A stretch of DNA of 52,658 bases, taken from contig CANQQS010000004.1 in the NCBI GenBank assembly GCA_947626045.1, forward strand, positions 1 through 52,658. The letters are read 5' to 3'. The DNA is from an uncultured Clostridia bacterium. Its GTDB lineage: Bacteria; Bacillota; Clostridia; UBA1381. Below are positions 18,401 to 26,033 of the stretch, in pieces. Made by a program: the position numbers and the translations under genes. Numbering within the stretch: position 1 is the first letter of the stretch; every line of letters begins with the position of its first letter. The notes beneath the pieces are model-generated. The model had not been told where the DNA came from. It saw only the letters and a program-made list of their open reading frames with translations, and ran no database searches.

Positions 18401-19366
18401 AACGGCGAGTTTATCTGCTCGTACACGAAGCCGAAGGAGTACGGTCCCGTTTACGCGTCAAGCACATACGATTCGGAAACGGGTGAAATCATAGCGAAGA
18501 TTGTAAACACCACAAGCTCCGACACGACGGTCGAGGTGAATATCGACACGCCGAGAGGCATGGGTTTTGACACCTCGGCAAAGGCGAAAACAATCACGAT
18601 GACCGCCGACACAAGCGCGGTAAACACGCTTGAAAACAAAGACAATATCGTCCCCGTCGAGGGCGAGTTCGAGGGTATAGGCAGCAGCTTCGACTATCCC
18701 GTAAAGGCAAATTCATTGAGCATCATACGCATACCGACCATGAGCGTGAACGCCGTATCTCCCCCGGGATACCAGCATCAGGCGTACATGTCGGGTTACG
18801 GCGACGGTACGTACCGCCCCGATAGTCCTGTTACGCGCGCGGAGGCTGCGGCACTCATAGCGCGTATCACGGACGGCTTTGACGACACGCACACGTACAG
18901 AATCAACCATGAATTTACCGATGTCGCGGACGATGCGTGGTATAAAAATTACGTGAACTACCTGAGCGACAAACAATATATCAGCGGCTATTCCGACGGC
19001 ACGTTCCGTCCCGACAAAACAATAACGCGCGCGGAGCTTGCGAAAATAATCTGTTCATATCTCGGTGAAGCACCCGCCGAAAACACGCTGTACACCGATA
19101 TTAAAGGACACTGGGCGGAGGGTTATATCGCGGCGCTGAGCGCGAAAGGTATTATAACGGGTTACGATGACGGCACATTCCGTCCCGACGAGCCTGTGTC
19201 GCGCGCGGAAACGGTGACGCTTGTGAACCGCGCGCTTGGACGGTTTATAGAAAACACCGACTGGTTCCCGAACGAGTTTACCGACGTTCCGAAATCACAC
19301 TGGGCGTATAAGGAATTTGTCGAGGCGGTCATACCGCATAACACAAAACAATGTCAATTAAAATAA
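15410..19366 (+). CDS. SLH-anchored GH51 alpha-L-arabinofuranosidase with LamG domain
   Basis: 1318 residues; AAGGAGG precedes the ATG. Order: signal peptide (1-24, cut near AMAANG); LamG/concanavalin-type domain (about 30-220); atrophied Ig-like domain (about 225-300); GH51 catalytic region (about 305-850) starting with IMWGLFFEDINSSADGGLYA, with a carbohydrate-binding-like insert at about 365-475. Acid/base is Glu644 in IGNEQYG and nucleophile Glu733 in FLGEYA. Then a second beta-sandwich (about 860-1000), and SLH repeats near the C-terminus with GYGDGTYRPDSPVTRAEAA, GYSDGTFRPDKTITRAE and GYDDGTFRPDEPVSRAE. Removes arabinose from arabinan and pectin side chains at the cell surface. The last few residues (CQLK) are encoded by what looks like an insertion-sequence end, so the extreme C-terminus may be truncated. 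Confidence 0.93.
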   Translation: MKRRLIAVIAAAALMAGAMPAAMAANGAAEPVLRYTFDNKNPLADESGKNELKLSGGASVTDGGNTGKALTLDGADGYALLPEGILTDSFTVASWVKIDRFTAWGRVFDFGTDANNNFFFAPYSGSTARIEMKSPTGTDTVDTVQETERDWVHYAVTYENGTLNYYRNGLLADTKSNMSVKPTDIKDTLNYIGKSHYDGDAYLAAAVDDFRVYDKALSADEISAVFAEGEINPAVLLGSYTIENGALITGNTFTLPQTEGLMWSETDGLGLIDTQTGAVTHPETTAKVMLAAEYGGEKAEYTVYVAGTARSPYTVNIDASDRSKDVSDIMWGLFFEDINSSADGGLYAEMVQNRSFEIAADGNLYSWETSGDAKISTENPMNENNPTYITLGKGASITNDGYMGMSVKKDAVYSFSARVRGKADLTVSVGGASAEVKADGSDWQEVTAALTAAENASDAKLTVKNTGEAVDMDMISLIPEDTYKGHGLRKDLMEALEDMHPKFLRFPGGCAVEGNTMDVAWNWKDTVGDVSERKEMVNIWSGSDGTYQMTYGLGFYEYFQMCEDLGMEPVPILNCGLSCQVRSGGNEDENHVVPMDELQPYIDDALDLIAFANGTDESNEWVKLRKEMGHREPFNLKYIGIGNEQYGDIYFERYAEFAKQIHEKYPDINLVTTSGTASSGSNNDLAWNWINANTELADRVDEHYYESADWFRQHAYRYDDYRRDTNSKVFLGEYASKGNTWYNALCEAAFMTGLERNADVVRMASYAPMFAKYGNTQWTAANMIWFTNDDYVLTPNYYVQSLFSNNHGDYTLPTDVEMSGIPAEDYLHGGVVLGSWGTQNEFKDAHIQQNIPIEGGSGEIDVAPEGWQKGIGEWTIGSDGVIVQTSDSTGATVYNDWAAANPSMADRDYTFTVKAKKNGGGEGFQIGVAAEDGMNYYRVNVGGWGNTTAKIQHIVNGVSADVGNAAEQSYIGDVHINDGEWYDVKVEVSDYEIKAYLNGEFICSYTKPKEYGPVYASSTYDSETGEIIAKIVNTTSSDTTVEVNIDTPRGMGFDTSAKAKTITMTADTSAVNTLENKDNIVPVEGEFEGIGSSFDYPVKANSLSIIRIPTMSVNAVSPPGYQHQAYMSGYGDGTYRPDSPVTRAEAAALIARITDGFDDTHTYRINHEFTDVADDAWYKNYVNYLSDKQYISGYSDGTFRPDKTITRAELAKIICSYLGEAPAENTLYTDIKGHWAEGYIAALSAKGIITGYDDGTFRPDEPVSRAETVTLVNRALGRFIENTDWFPNEFTDVPKSHWAYKEFVEAVIPHNTKQCQLK

Positions 19367-19451
19367 AAAATTGACCCCCTGAAGGTAACGTAAAATAAAA
19401 CAATAAAGTATGTTTTCGGGGAATGGCGCAGCTTAGGCTGCGTCATTCCCC
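19352..19451. mobile_element. Possible insertion-sequence end (remnant) with strong hairpin
   Basis: TGTCAATT (19352-19359) is followed by AATTGACCCCCTGAAGG, a layout like the repeated terminal motifs of IS21-type elements; it starts inside the last codons of the GH51 gene. At 19418-19451 a 15-bp stem (GGGGAATGGCGCAGC with GCTGCGTCATTCCCC, loop TTAG) follows. No transposase frame remains in 19367-19661. Identification is from memory of end patterns and is tentative. Confidence 0.35.
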
Positions 19452-19580
19452 GCTTCTGTTTGTCACCCCCCTTTTCGTTTTTTCGTCCGGAAATCTTTAG
19501 CATAGCGGTTTTTCTATGGCTACCGTTTTTAGATACAACACAACATAATCACTCTGTACTCTAATTGATGTATAATAAAC

Positions 19581-19608
19581 TTGTAATTTTTAAAAAATAT
19601 GATATAAT
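19581..19608 (+). promoter_or_regulatory. Promoter of the lipoprotein gene
   Basis: TTGTAA, 16-bp spacer, TATAAT. Confidence 0.5.
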
Positions 19609-19661
19609 TGAATTGATATGCAAGCAATATAACAAACTGTTAGAGGAGGGTATAAAGAAAT

Positions 19662-20351
19662 ATGAAACGAAAATTTATCATATTATTTATTGGCACAATC
19701 TTATTAGTTAGTTGTGGAACAAATAAAGATACATCTGATAAATACGCCGAATCTGTTCAAGAAATAGTAACGAGGTTAGAATCAAATCCTAAAAATATAG
19801 AATATGCTGATACATATACCGGAATTAAGCAAGACCCCTCTGAATCAGATGCTGAGACTTTTGTTGATTTTAAAATGCTTGAAATGGATGATGGCATTGA
19901 CGAACTTGTATGTTGGTGGGGTTCCTCTGAAACAAATTCTATTACTGTCAGTGTTTATAAATGGAACGGTGATCAATATAAAATATCGGCAACTATGAAC
20001 TTTTCTCATGGTGATCCGACAGTTAATTCGGGAGGGGAATATTTTGTACAACAAAATGGAATATATAATATATTAAGCTGGTCATCTCATAATAATTGGT
20101 TAAAGAGTTATAGCGTATTTACGTATGCAGGGGATCGCTTTGAAGAATTAGGAGGATATAATTATGCAAGAGTATTTAATGATTCGGGAGAAGCTGTATA
20201 CAATTTGTATAAATTTAACGCCGGTACTCAATCTGACGAACTTGTAATAAGTGATAGCAATAATAATGATAATGACAATACAGCTTTGAATCAATATCTT
20301 GATAACATGAATAAAGCGCGAGAAAACGCCATTGAGATTAAACGGAAATAA
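19662..20351 (+). CDS. Putative lipoprotein of unknown function
   Basis: 229 residues. Signal sequence with lipobox LLVSCG (Cys18), so predicted to be anchored to the outer face of the membrane. The rest is a beta-rich region with many aromatic residues (YTGIKQDPSESDAETF, VCWWGSSETNSITVSVYKW, SYSVFTYAGDRFEELGGYNY), an acidic Asn/Asp-rich patch (SNNNDNDN), and a C-terminal helix. Composition is AT-rich unlike the flanking genes, suggesting transfer. AGAGGAGGG precedes the start. I do not recognise the family. Confidence 0.8.
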   Translation: MKRKFIILFIGTILLVSCGTNKDTSDKYAESVQEIVTRLESNPKNIEYADTYTGIKQDPSESDAETFVDFKMLEMDDGIDELVCWWGSSETNSITVSVYKWNGDQYKISATMNFSHGDPTVNSGGEYFVQQNGIYNILSWSSHNNWLKSYSVFTYAGDRFEELGGYNYARVFNDSGEAVYNLYKFNAGTQSDELVISDSNNNDNDNTALNQYLDNMNKARENAIEIKRK

Positions 20352-20411
20352 GGGTATAATTCTTATAAAATTTATGGTGTGCAAGTGTGGTTGCCTAATT
20401 GGCAATATATG

Positions 20412-20447
20412 AAAAGGCATATCGCAATTCAAGCGATATGCTTTTTT
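20412..20447 (+). terminator. Terminator after the lipoprotein gene
   Basis: GCATATCGC pairs with GCGATATGC, loop AATTCAA, then six T; A residues on the other side may let it also serve the convergent murC. Confidence 0.85.
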
Positions 20448-20522
20448 GTGTCCTGTCCGACAGCCTGTTATAAAATGATTGATTACACTGTCTTATGTCA
20501 TGCTATCGGTGGGGTTATTTTT

Positions 20523-21914
20523 TTATTCAACAATCATTTCATCTATATTCACAACGTCGCCCGCGCCCATTGTAAACACAATGTCGCCTTCTTTGACATT
20601 TTCCTTGAGGTACTTCGCGATGTCCTCAAACCTGTCGATATACGACGCGTTTACGCCGCGCGCCTTAATTTCCGCCGCGAGGTTTTCGGGCTTTGTAACG
20701 CCGTCGTCCTTTTCACGCGCAGCGTATATGTGCGTCAATATGAGTTCGTCCGCATTGTCGAACGCCTCGGTAAACTCCTTCCACAGCGTCCGCGTCCTCG
20801 AATACGTGTGCGGCTGGAACACGCAGACTATTCTGTCATGCGGGAATTTTTTCGCCGCCCTGAGCGTCGCGGCAATTTCGGTCGGGTGATGCGCGTAATC
20901 GTCGATCACGACCGCGCCGTTTACAAAGCCTTTCTTTTCAAACCGGCGGTGAGTGCCCTTGAACGTTTCTATTCCCTTTGCCGCCTTTTCCGCGTCAACG
21001 CCCGACAGTCCGCACACCGCTATCGTCGCGACGGCGTTTAATATGTTGTGGTCGCCCGGCACGTTAAGGCTTATATGACACACCTTATCTCCGTTTTTCA
21101 TCACGTCGAACGACGGAAAACCGGCGTGGTACGTTATATTCGCGGGGTAATAGTCGTTATTTTCCGACATTCCGTAGGTGATAATATCAAGGTCGTCCGC
21201 GCCCTTTAACGCGTCCTGTACGTTTTTATCGTCACCCATAGCCACAACGCTGCCGACGCCCTTCGTAAGATACGCGAACTTACGGAAGCTGTCCTTTATC
21301 ATATCTATACCGGTGAAAAAGTCGAGGTGATCCTCTTCGATGTTTGTGATAAGCGCGATTGTGGGATAGAATTTCAAAAAGCTGTTCGTATATTCACACG
21401 CCTCGGTGACAAAATAATCGTCGCTGCCCGTCTTTATATTTCCGCCGATAAGGTCAAGCTCGCCGCCGACGCTTATTGTGGGATCAAGCCCCGCGCCTAT
21501 GAGCGCGTGCGCGAGCATCGAGGTCGTCGTGGTTTTGCCGTGCGTGCCGCTCACGCCCACCGCGTGGTGGTACTTCTTCATCACCGCGCCGAGAAACTCC
21601 GCGCGGTCGATCACGCGCTTGTTTAAGCCGCGCGCGAGAATCATTTCGGGGTTATCCTCCTTTGCCGCCGCGGTGTGCACGACTACCGCCGCGCCCCTTA
21701 CGCCCTTATCGTTCACCGCGCCCACGCCGTAGACAATATCCGCGCCCATATCGGCAAGCTTATCGGTTATCGCGCTTTCGTGCCAGTCCGAGCCGGTAAC
21801 GCTGTACCCCGCCTGAATTGCTATCTGCGCCAGACCGCTCATGCTTATGCCGCCTATGCCTATAAAATGTATCCCGTCGTTTTCGGAAAGCTCCGACAAC
21901 ATAAATCTTTCCAT
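20523..21914 (-). CDS. murC: UDP-N-acetylmuramate--L-alanine ligase
   Basis: Adds L-alanine to UDP-MurNAc in peptidoglycan precursor synthesis; cytoplasmic, ATP-dependent. 463 residues from the ATG at 21914, which has AAAGGAG upstream; the longer open frame has no such site. Seen: IHFIGIGGISMSGLA (about 15-29), P-loop GTHGKTTTT (123-131), ITNIEEDHLDFF, and the C-terminal domain with DDYAHHPTEIAATL and VFQPHTYSRT. Monocistronic. Sits alone from other mur genes, which is common for murC in Clostridia. Confidence 0.97.
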   Translation of the reverse strand: MERFMLSELSENDGIHFIGIGGISMSGLAQIAIQAGYSVTGSDWHESAITDKLADMGADIVYGVGAVNDKGVRGAAVVVHTAAAKEDNPEMILARGLNKRVIDRAEFLGAVMKKYHHAVGVSGTHGKTTTTSMLAHALIGAGLDPTISVGGELDLIGGNIKTGSDDYFVTEACEYTNSFLKFYPTIALITNIEEDHLDFFTGIDMIKDSFRKFAYLTKGVGSVVAMGDDKNVQDALKGADDLDIITYGMSENNDYYPANITYHAGFPSFDVMKNGDKVCHISLNVPGDHNILNAVATIAVCGLSGVDAEKAAKGIETFKGTHRRFEKKGFVNGAVVIDDYAHHPTEIAATLRAAKKFPHDRIVCVFQPHTYSRTRTLWKEFTEAFDNADELILTHIYAAREKDDGVTKPENLAAEIKARGVNASYIDRFEDIAKYLKENVKEGDIVFTMGAGDVVNIDEMIVE

Positions 21915-21956
21915 GAAAAAACTCCTTTTGCAATACGTTAAATACCTATTAAATCT

Positions 21957-21985
21957 ATTATACACCTCAAAAACATAATTGAAAA
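21957..21985 (-). promoter_or_regulatory. Promoter of murC
   Basis: Minus strand: TTTTCA, 17-bp spacer, TATAAT. Confidence 0.45.
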
Positions 21986-22064
21986 CCCCTTTTATCAAAT
22001 TTTAGAAAATTTACGCAAAAAACGGCTTTTTTATTGATTTTGCGACTAAATATCAGCAAAATGC

Positions 22065-22093
22065 TTGACAAATCGCAATTTTTACAGTATCAT
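22065..22093 (+). promoter_or_regulatory. Promoter of spoVG
   Basis: TTGACA, 17-bp spacer, TATCAT. Confidence 0.6.
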
Positions 22094-22131
22094 AAACTTA
22101 GGCAGAAATATGTCGAAGGGTGGTGAAACAC

Positions 22132-22413
22132 ATGGAAATCACAGATATCAGGATTAAGAAGGTTACCGGCGAAAGCAAGATGAAAGCGGTTGCTTCCGTA
22201 ACGTTCGACAATGCGTTCGCAGTTCATGATGTGAAGGTTATTGAAGGTCCCGAAAAGTTATTTGTGGCAATGCCTAGCAGAAGAACTCCGGACGGAGAAT
22301 ACAGAGACATTGCTCATCCTATCAACAGTGACATGCGTGCAATGCTTGAAAGCCGAGTTTTGGCGGCGTACGACGCGATAGAAGATGAGCCAGAAATCAC
22401 CGAGGAAGCATAA
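22132..22413 (+). CDS. spoVG: SpoVG family regulator
   Basis: 93 residues from the ATG at 22132 (AAGGGTGG upstream; the in-frame GTGs overlapping the site are rejected). Begins MEITDIRIKKV and contains VTFDNAFAVHDVKVIEG, FVAMPSRRTPDGEYRDIAHP and the C-terminal helix, the standard SpoVG core. In Firmicutes SpoVG is a small nucleic-acid-binding regulator affecting sporulation septation and virulence or wall genes; presence alone does not prove sporulation. Own promoter and terminator. Confidence 0.95.
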   Translation: MEITDIRIKKVTGESKMKAVASVTFDNAFAVHDVKVIEGPEKLFVAMPSRRTPDGEYRDIAHPINSDMRAMLESRVLAAYDAIEDEPEITEEA

Positions 22414-22440
22414 TATATTTTAACATAATTCATATAAAAT

Positions 22441-22471
22441 AAAAGCGTTTCACCGAGAAACGCTTTTTTAA
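22441..22471 (+). terminator. Terminator of spoVG
   Basis: AAAGCGTTTC pairs with GAAACGCTTT over a 5-nt loop, then T residues. Confidence 0.85.
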
Positions 22472-22478
22472 ATTCCTC

Positions 22479-22507
22479 TTGTTATCGCGGCGGAAATACT
22501 GTATAAT
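22479..22507 (+). promoter_or_regulatory. Promoter of the CAP-domain gene
   Basis: TTGTTA, 17-bp spacer, TATAAT; lies immediately after the spoVG terminator. Confidence 0.6.
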
Positions 22508-22527
22508 AGAATACGGAAGTGATGAAA

Positions 22528-23343
22528 ATGAAAAAGAAAATCCTGATCGCGGCTATGGCAGTAAGCATGGCGTTTCCTGTCGTGTGCCGCGCGGAGGACG
22601 ATATAAGGGTGTACCTCGACGGCGCGCGTCTTGAATTTGACGCAGCGCCCGTAATACGCGACAATTCCGCGCTCGTGCCGTTTCGGAAAATATTCGAATC
22701 GCTCGGCATGGAGGTCGGCTGGAACGGCGAAGCGCACACAGGCACGGCGCAGAAAGACGGTCTTGCAATTTCTGTAGTAACGGACAGTAACGTCATGCGC
22801 GTAAACGGAAAAGACGTAAATCTTATAACGCCGCCGATAATTATGAGCGAGCGCATACTTGTTCCGCTCAGGGCAGTATCGGAGGCGGCGGGTGCGGACG
22901 TTTTGTGGGACGGCGATGCGCGGACGGTTACAATAACGTCGGAGGAAGCGCTGCTTGAAAACGCAAGACGCGAGGTTCTCGCGCTCACAAACGCCGAGCG
23001 CGCCAAATACGGACTCAATCCGCTCACGCTCGACGACAGACTAACGGCGGCGGCTGACGCGCACTGCGACGACATGATTTTGCGCGGCTATTTCGACCAC
23101 GTAAACCCCGACGGCAAATCCCCCGCTGACAGACTTAACGACGCAGGCATAGATTATATGATGATGGGCGAAAACATAGCCGCCGGTCAGAGAAGCGCGG
23201 AGGAAGTTATGACAGACTGGATGAACAGCGAGGGTCACCGCGAGAATATATTCAATCCCGACTACAAATCCATCGGCATAGGCGTTCGGCGCGGCGGCGA
23301 GTACCACATGTACTGGGCGCAGGAATTTGCGCGTTTTAAATAA
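22528..23343 (+). CDS. Secreted copper-amine-oxidase-N-like plus CAP (SCP/PR1) domain protein
   Basis: 271 residues from the ATG at 22528, 8 nt after GGAAG. Signal peptide 1-22 (cut near CRAED). Residues about 25-130 form the copper amine oxidase N-terminal type domain found as a wall-associated module in Clostridia (VPFRKIFESLGMEVGWNG, LVPLRAVSEAAGADVLWDG). Residues about 140-270 form a CAP domain: LTNAERAKYGLNPLTLDDRL, GYFDHVNPDGKSPADRL, GENIAAG, WMNSEGHRENIFNPDYKSIG. The usual CAP His and Glu positions are present. Extracellular role unknown. Monocistronic. Confidence 0.93.
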   Translation: MKKKILIAAMAVSMAFPVVCRAEDDIRVYLDGARLEFDAAPVIRDNSALVPFRKIFESLGMEVGWNGEAHTGTAQKDGLAISVVTDSNVMRVNGKDVNLITPPIIMSERILVPLRAVSEAAGADVLWDGDARTVTITSEEALLENARREVLALTNAERAKYGLNPLTLDDRLTAAADAHCDDMILRGYFDHVNPDGKSPADRLNDAGIDYMMMGENIAAGQRSAEEVMTDWMNSEGHRENIFNPDYKSIGIGVRRGGEYHMYWAQEFARFK

Positions 23344-23358
23344 ATTTTGAAAAATATA

Positions 23359-23387
23359 TTGACACATATCGCATATAGTGATAGTAT
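23359..23387 (+). promoter_or_regulatory. Promoter of the lysine riboswitch-asd transcript
   Basis: TTGACA (23359-23364), 17-bp spacer, TAGTAT; an alternative TATTAT at 23385 has a longer spacer. Confidence 0.5.
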
Positions 23388-23404
23388 TATATAGAAAAGA
23401 AAAA

Positions 23405-23592
23405 GCAGTGATAGAGGCGCGTTTTCGTATCAGTACGCTTTATGAGGCATGCAGCTGCCGTCGATTAAAGCCGAAAGGACAAAACGCCGAAGCGGAAATA
23501 TTGACTGCGCGTATTTCCCGCTGGGCATGCCGTTAAGAGCGGTATGACTGTCATTTGAGCCGCTTAAGGCGGCAAAAGTGTTGAGCTATCGT
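23405..23592 (+). ncRNA. Lysine riboswitch (L box)
   Basis: Sequence landmarks of the lysine aptamer appear in order: GATAGAGGCGCG with CAGTA (K-turn side), GCCGAAAGG, CGCCGAAG, CTGGGC, GACTGTCA and the closing GAGCTATC, whose CTATC pairs with the 5' GATAG to form P1. It precedes an intrinsic terminator and asd. Lysine binding is expected to favour termination, lowering synthesis of aspartate-pathway enzymes. Assignment rests on the match to the well-known lysC-type leader. Confidence 0.93.
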
Positions 23593-23621
23593 CGTTTTGC
23601 AGATACAATACGCAAAATATG

Positions 23622-23647
23622 GCAGCAGCTCAGTCTGCTGCTTTTTT
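23622..23647 (+). terminator. Riboswitch-controlled terminator
   Basis: GCAGCAG pairs with CTGCTGC over CTCAGT, then six T. It lies about 30 nt after the aptamer, and a TTTTGC/GCAAAA hairpin lies in between. Confidence 0.88.
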
Positions 23648-23674
23648 AAACTAAAAATAAAAGGGAGTTTTAGA

Positions 23675-24778
23675 ATGAAGGACAATTACAAGGTAGGTAT
23701 TATAGGCGCGACGGGTATGGTGGGACAGCGTTTCATAACGCTTCTGCACGACCACCCGTGGTACACGATAGAGGTTCTCGCGGCTTCGCCGAGAAGCGCA
23801 GGCAAATCGTATAAGGACGCTGTCGGCGCGAAGTGGGCTATGAAAGAGGAAATTCCCGCGAGCGTCGCCGATATGGTGGTAATGGACGCGACCGGCGACG
23901 TTGAGAAAATTGCGTCAATGGTGGACTTTGTGTTCTGCGCGGTCGATATGAAAAAGGACGAAATAAAGGCTTTGGAGGAGCGTTACGCGAAGGCGGAGTG
24001 CCCGGTCGTTTCAAACAACTCGGCGCACAGACACACTCCCGATGTGCCGATGATCATACCAGAGATAAATCCGCAGCATATCGAGATAATTCCGGCGCAG
24101 AGAAAGCGGCTCGGCACGAAGCGCGGATTTGTGGCGGTCAAGTCGAACTGCTCGCTGCAGTCGTACCTGCCCGCGATGGCGGTCATAAATCAAAAATACC
24201 CGATAGACCACGCGCTTGTTACGACATATCAGGCAATTTCCGGCGCGGGCAAGACGTTTGAGACGTGGCAGGAAATGGTCGATAACCTCATTCCGTATAT
24301 CGGCGGCGAGGAGATGAAGTCGGAGGTCGAGCCTAATAAGATTTTGGGCAAGATAGAGGGCGGCGAAATTGTTCCGTCAACGGAGCTGCAGATAGAGTGC
24401 CAGACGTACCGCGTACCCGTTTCGGACGGTCACACGGCGGCGATATTCTTCTCGTTCAAGGACGGCGTGAATAAGCCGTCGGTTGAGGAGATTGAGAATA
24501 TGTGGCGCGAGTTCAAGGGCGTTCCGCAGGAGTTAAATTTGCCGCACGCGCCGAAGCAGTTTATTCATGTTTACACCGAAGCCGAAAATCCCGACCAACC
24601 GCAGATTAAGACGGCGCGCGAGATCGACGGCGGCATGGCGATAAGCTGCGGCAGACTCAGAGAGTCAACGCAGTACGATTATAAAATGGTTTCAATGAGC
24701 CATAATACATTAAGAGGCGCAGCCGGCGGCGCGGTGTTGTTGGCGGAGCTGCTGACGGCGAAGGGATACATGGATTAA
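23675..24778 (+). CDS. asd: Aspartate-semialdehyde dehydrogenase
   Basis: Reduces aspartyl phosphate to aspartate semialdehyde, the branch point to lysine/DAP and threonine/methionine. 367 residues, of the archaeal/fungal-like subgroup. Start ATG at 23675 with AAGGGAG upstream. Seen: GIIGATGMVGQRF nucleotide-binding loop, catalytic Cys159 in KSNCSLQ, and His253 in SDGHTAAIF. Under the lysine riboswitch; dapA and dapB follow on the same strand, but a 290-bp repeat block lies between asd and dapA. Confidence 0.97.
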   Translation: MKDNYKVGIIGATGMVGQRFITLLHDHPWYTIEVLAASPRSAGKSYKDAVGAKWAMKEEIPASVADMVVMDATGDVEKIASMVDFVFCAVDMKKDEIKALEERYAKAECPVVSNNSAHRHTPDVPMIIPEINPQHIEIIPAQRKRLGTKRGFVAVKSNCSLQSYLPAMAVINQKYPIDHALVTTYQAISGAGKTFETWQEMVDNLIPYIGGEEMKSEVEPNKILGKIEGGEIVPSTELQIECQTYRVPVSDGHTAAIFFSFKDGVNKPSVEEIENMWREFKGVPQELNLPHAPKQFIHVYTEAENPDQPQIKTAREIDGGMAISCGRLRESTQYDYKMVSMSHNTLRGAAGGAVLLAELLTAKGYMD

Positions 24779-24810
24779 GGTAAGGTGTCACACGGGAATA
24801 GGTAACCCCG

Positions 24811-25099
24811 TATGACCCCCTCTATGAGGGGCGAAAACCATACCCCGCAAGACCCCCTCTCCGAGGGGGTCAAAAGCCGGCAACGGCTTTTGGGGGGTGT
24901 CATTATTGGGGAATTAGTCATATACACCCCCCTAAACTTGCAAGCAAGTTTAGACCCCCTCGGAGAGGGGGTCATATGTAGGGGACGGCGCCCTCGACAG
25001 CCCGTTCCCGTAGGGGCGACCATTGGTCGCCCGCGGGCGGCGAATCGCCGCCCCTACGATAGACGATTTTAAAACACACGGGCGCCCCGACGTCCCGCA
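24811..25099. repeat. Composite palindromic repeat block, copy R4
   Basis: No gene is seen in 24779-25129. Contains three module D-type units (GACCCCCTC/GAGGGGGTC; about 24812, 24851 and 24952), hairpins GCCGGCAACGGC and AAACTTGCAAGCAAGTTT, then part of module A (GTAGGGGACGGCGCC at about 24977), module B (GTAGGGGCGACC at about 25010), and a GCGGGCGGCGAATCGCCGC hairpin. It separates asd from dapA and could weaken readthrough of riboswitch-controlled transcripts. Confidence 0.85.
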
Positions 25100-25129
25100 T
25101 AACATAATAAATCAATAGGAGGATATAAA

Positions 25130-26017
25130 ATGAAAACATTACCGTTCACAGGCTCGGGCGTTGCGATAATCACGCCGTTCGACGGTCAAAAGACCAACTA
25201 TGACGAGCTTGGCAGACTTATTGAATTTAACATTGAAAACGGCACCGACGCGGTCATAATCTGCGGCACCACCGGCGAGGCGTCAACGATGCCGGACGAG
25301 GAACATCTCGCGGCTATCGAGTACACCGTTAAAAAGGTAAACGGCCGCATACCCGTAATCGCCGGCACAGGCTCAAACGACACCGCTCACGCGACAGAGC
25401 TTACGAAAAGAGCGGAGGAACTCGGCGCGGACGCGATACTTTCCGTAACGCCGTACTACAACAAAACCTCGCAGCACGGACTTGTCGCGCACTTTACGGC
25501 TATTGCGAACGCCGTTAAAATCCCGATCATTCTCTACAACGTTCCGTCACGCACGGGCATGTCGTTCAACATAGACACGCTGAAGGAACTCGCGAAGGTT
25601 GAGAACATCGTCGCGGTCAAGGAGGCGAGCGGCAACATCAGCTACATGGCAAAGGTCGCCGCGGAGGTACCCGAGCTTTACATATACTCCGGCAACGACG
25701 ATATGATTGTCCCCGCACTGTCACTTGGCGGCAAGGGCGTCATATCGGTACTGGCAAACGTTATGCCGAAGGAGACGCACGAAATGTGCGCGAGCTTCTT
25801 TAACGGCGATGTGGAAAAGGCAAGAGATATGCAGCTTAAGCTGCTCACGCTCATAAACGATTTGTTTATCGAGGTAAACCCCGTGCCGGTAAAAACGGCT
25901 CTCAACATGATGGGCTTTAACGCGGGCAACCTGCGTATGCCGCTCGTCGAAATGACGGCGGAGCATAAGGCAAAGCTCGCGAAATCAATGGCAGAGGCGG
26001 GTATTAAGCTCGCGTAA
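25130..26017 (+). CDS. dapA: 4-hydroxy-tetrahydrodipicolinate synthase
   Basis: Condenses aspartate semialdehyde with pyruvate, first committed step to DAP and lysine. 295 residues, standard. Seen: GSGVAIITPF, CGTTGEAST, Tyr136 in ILYNVPSRTG and Schiff-base Lys164 in VAVKEASGN. AGGAGG precedes the ATG. Followed 16 nt later by dapB. No clear separate promoter was identified between the repeat block and the start, so it may depend on asd readthrough. Confidence 0.97.
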   Translation: MKTLPFTGSGVAIITPFDGQKTNYDELGRLIEFNIENGTDAVIICGTTGEASTMPDEEHLAAIEYTVKKVNGRIPVIAGTGSNDTAHATELTKRAEELGADAILSVTPYYNKTSQHGLVAHFTAIANAVKIPIILYNVPSRTGMSFNIDTLKELAKVENIVAVKEASGNISYMAKVAAEVPELYIYSGNDDMIVPALSLGGKGVISVLANVMPKETHEMCASFFNGDVEKARDMQLKLLTLINDLFIEVNPVPVKTALNMMGFNAGNLRMPLVEMTAEHKAKLAKSMAEAGIKLA

Positions 26018-26033
26018 AAAGGAGATACGTCCA

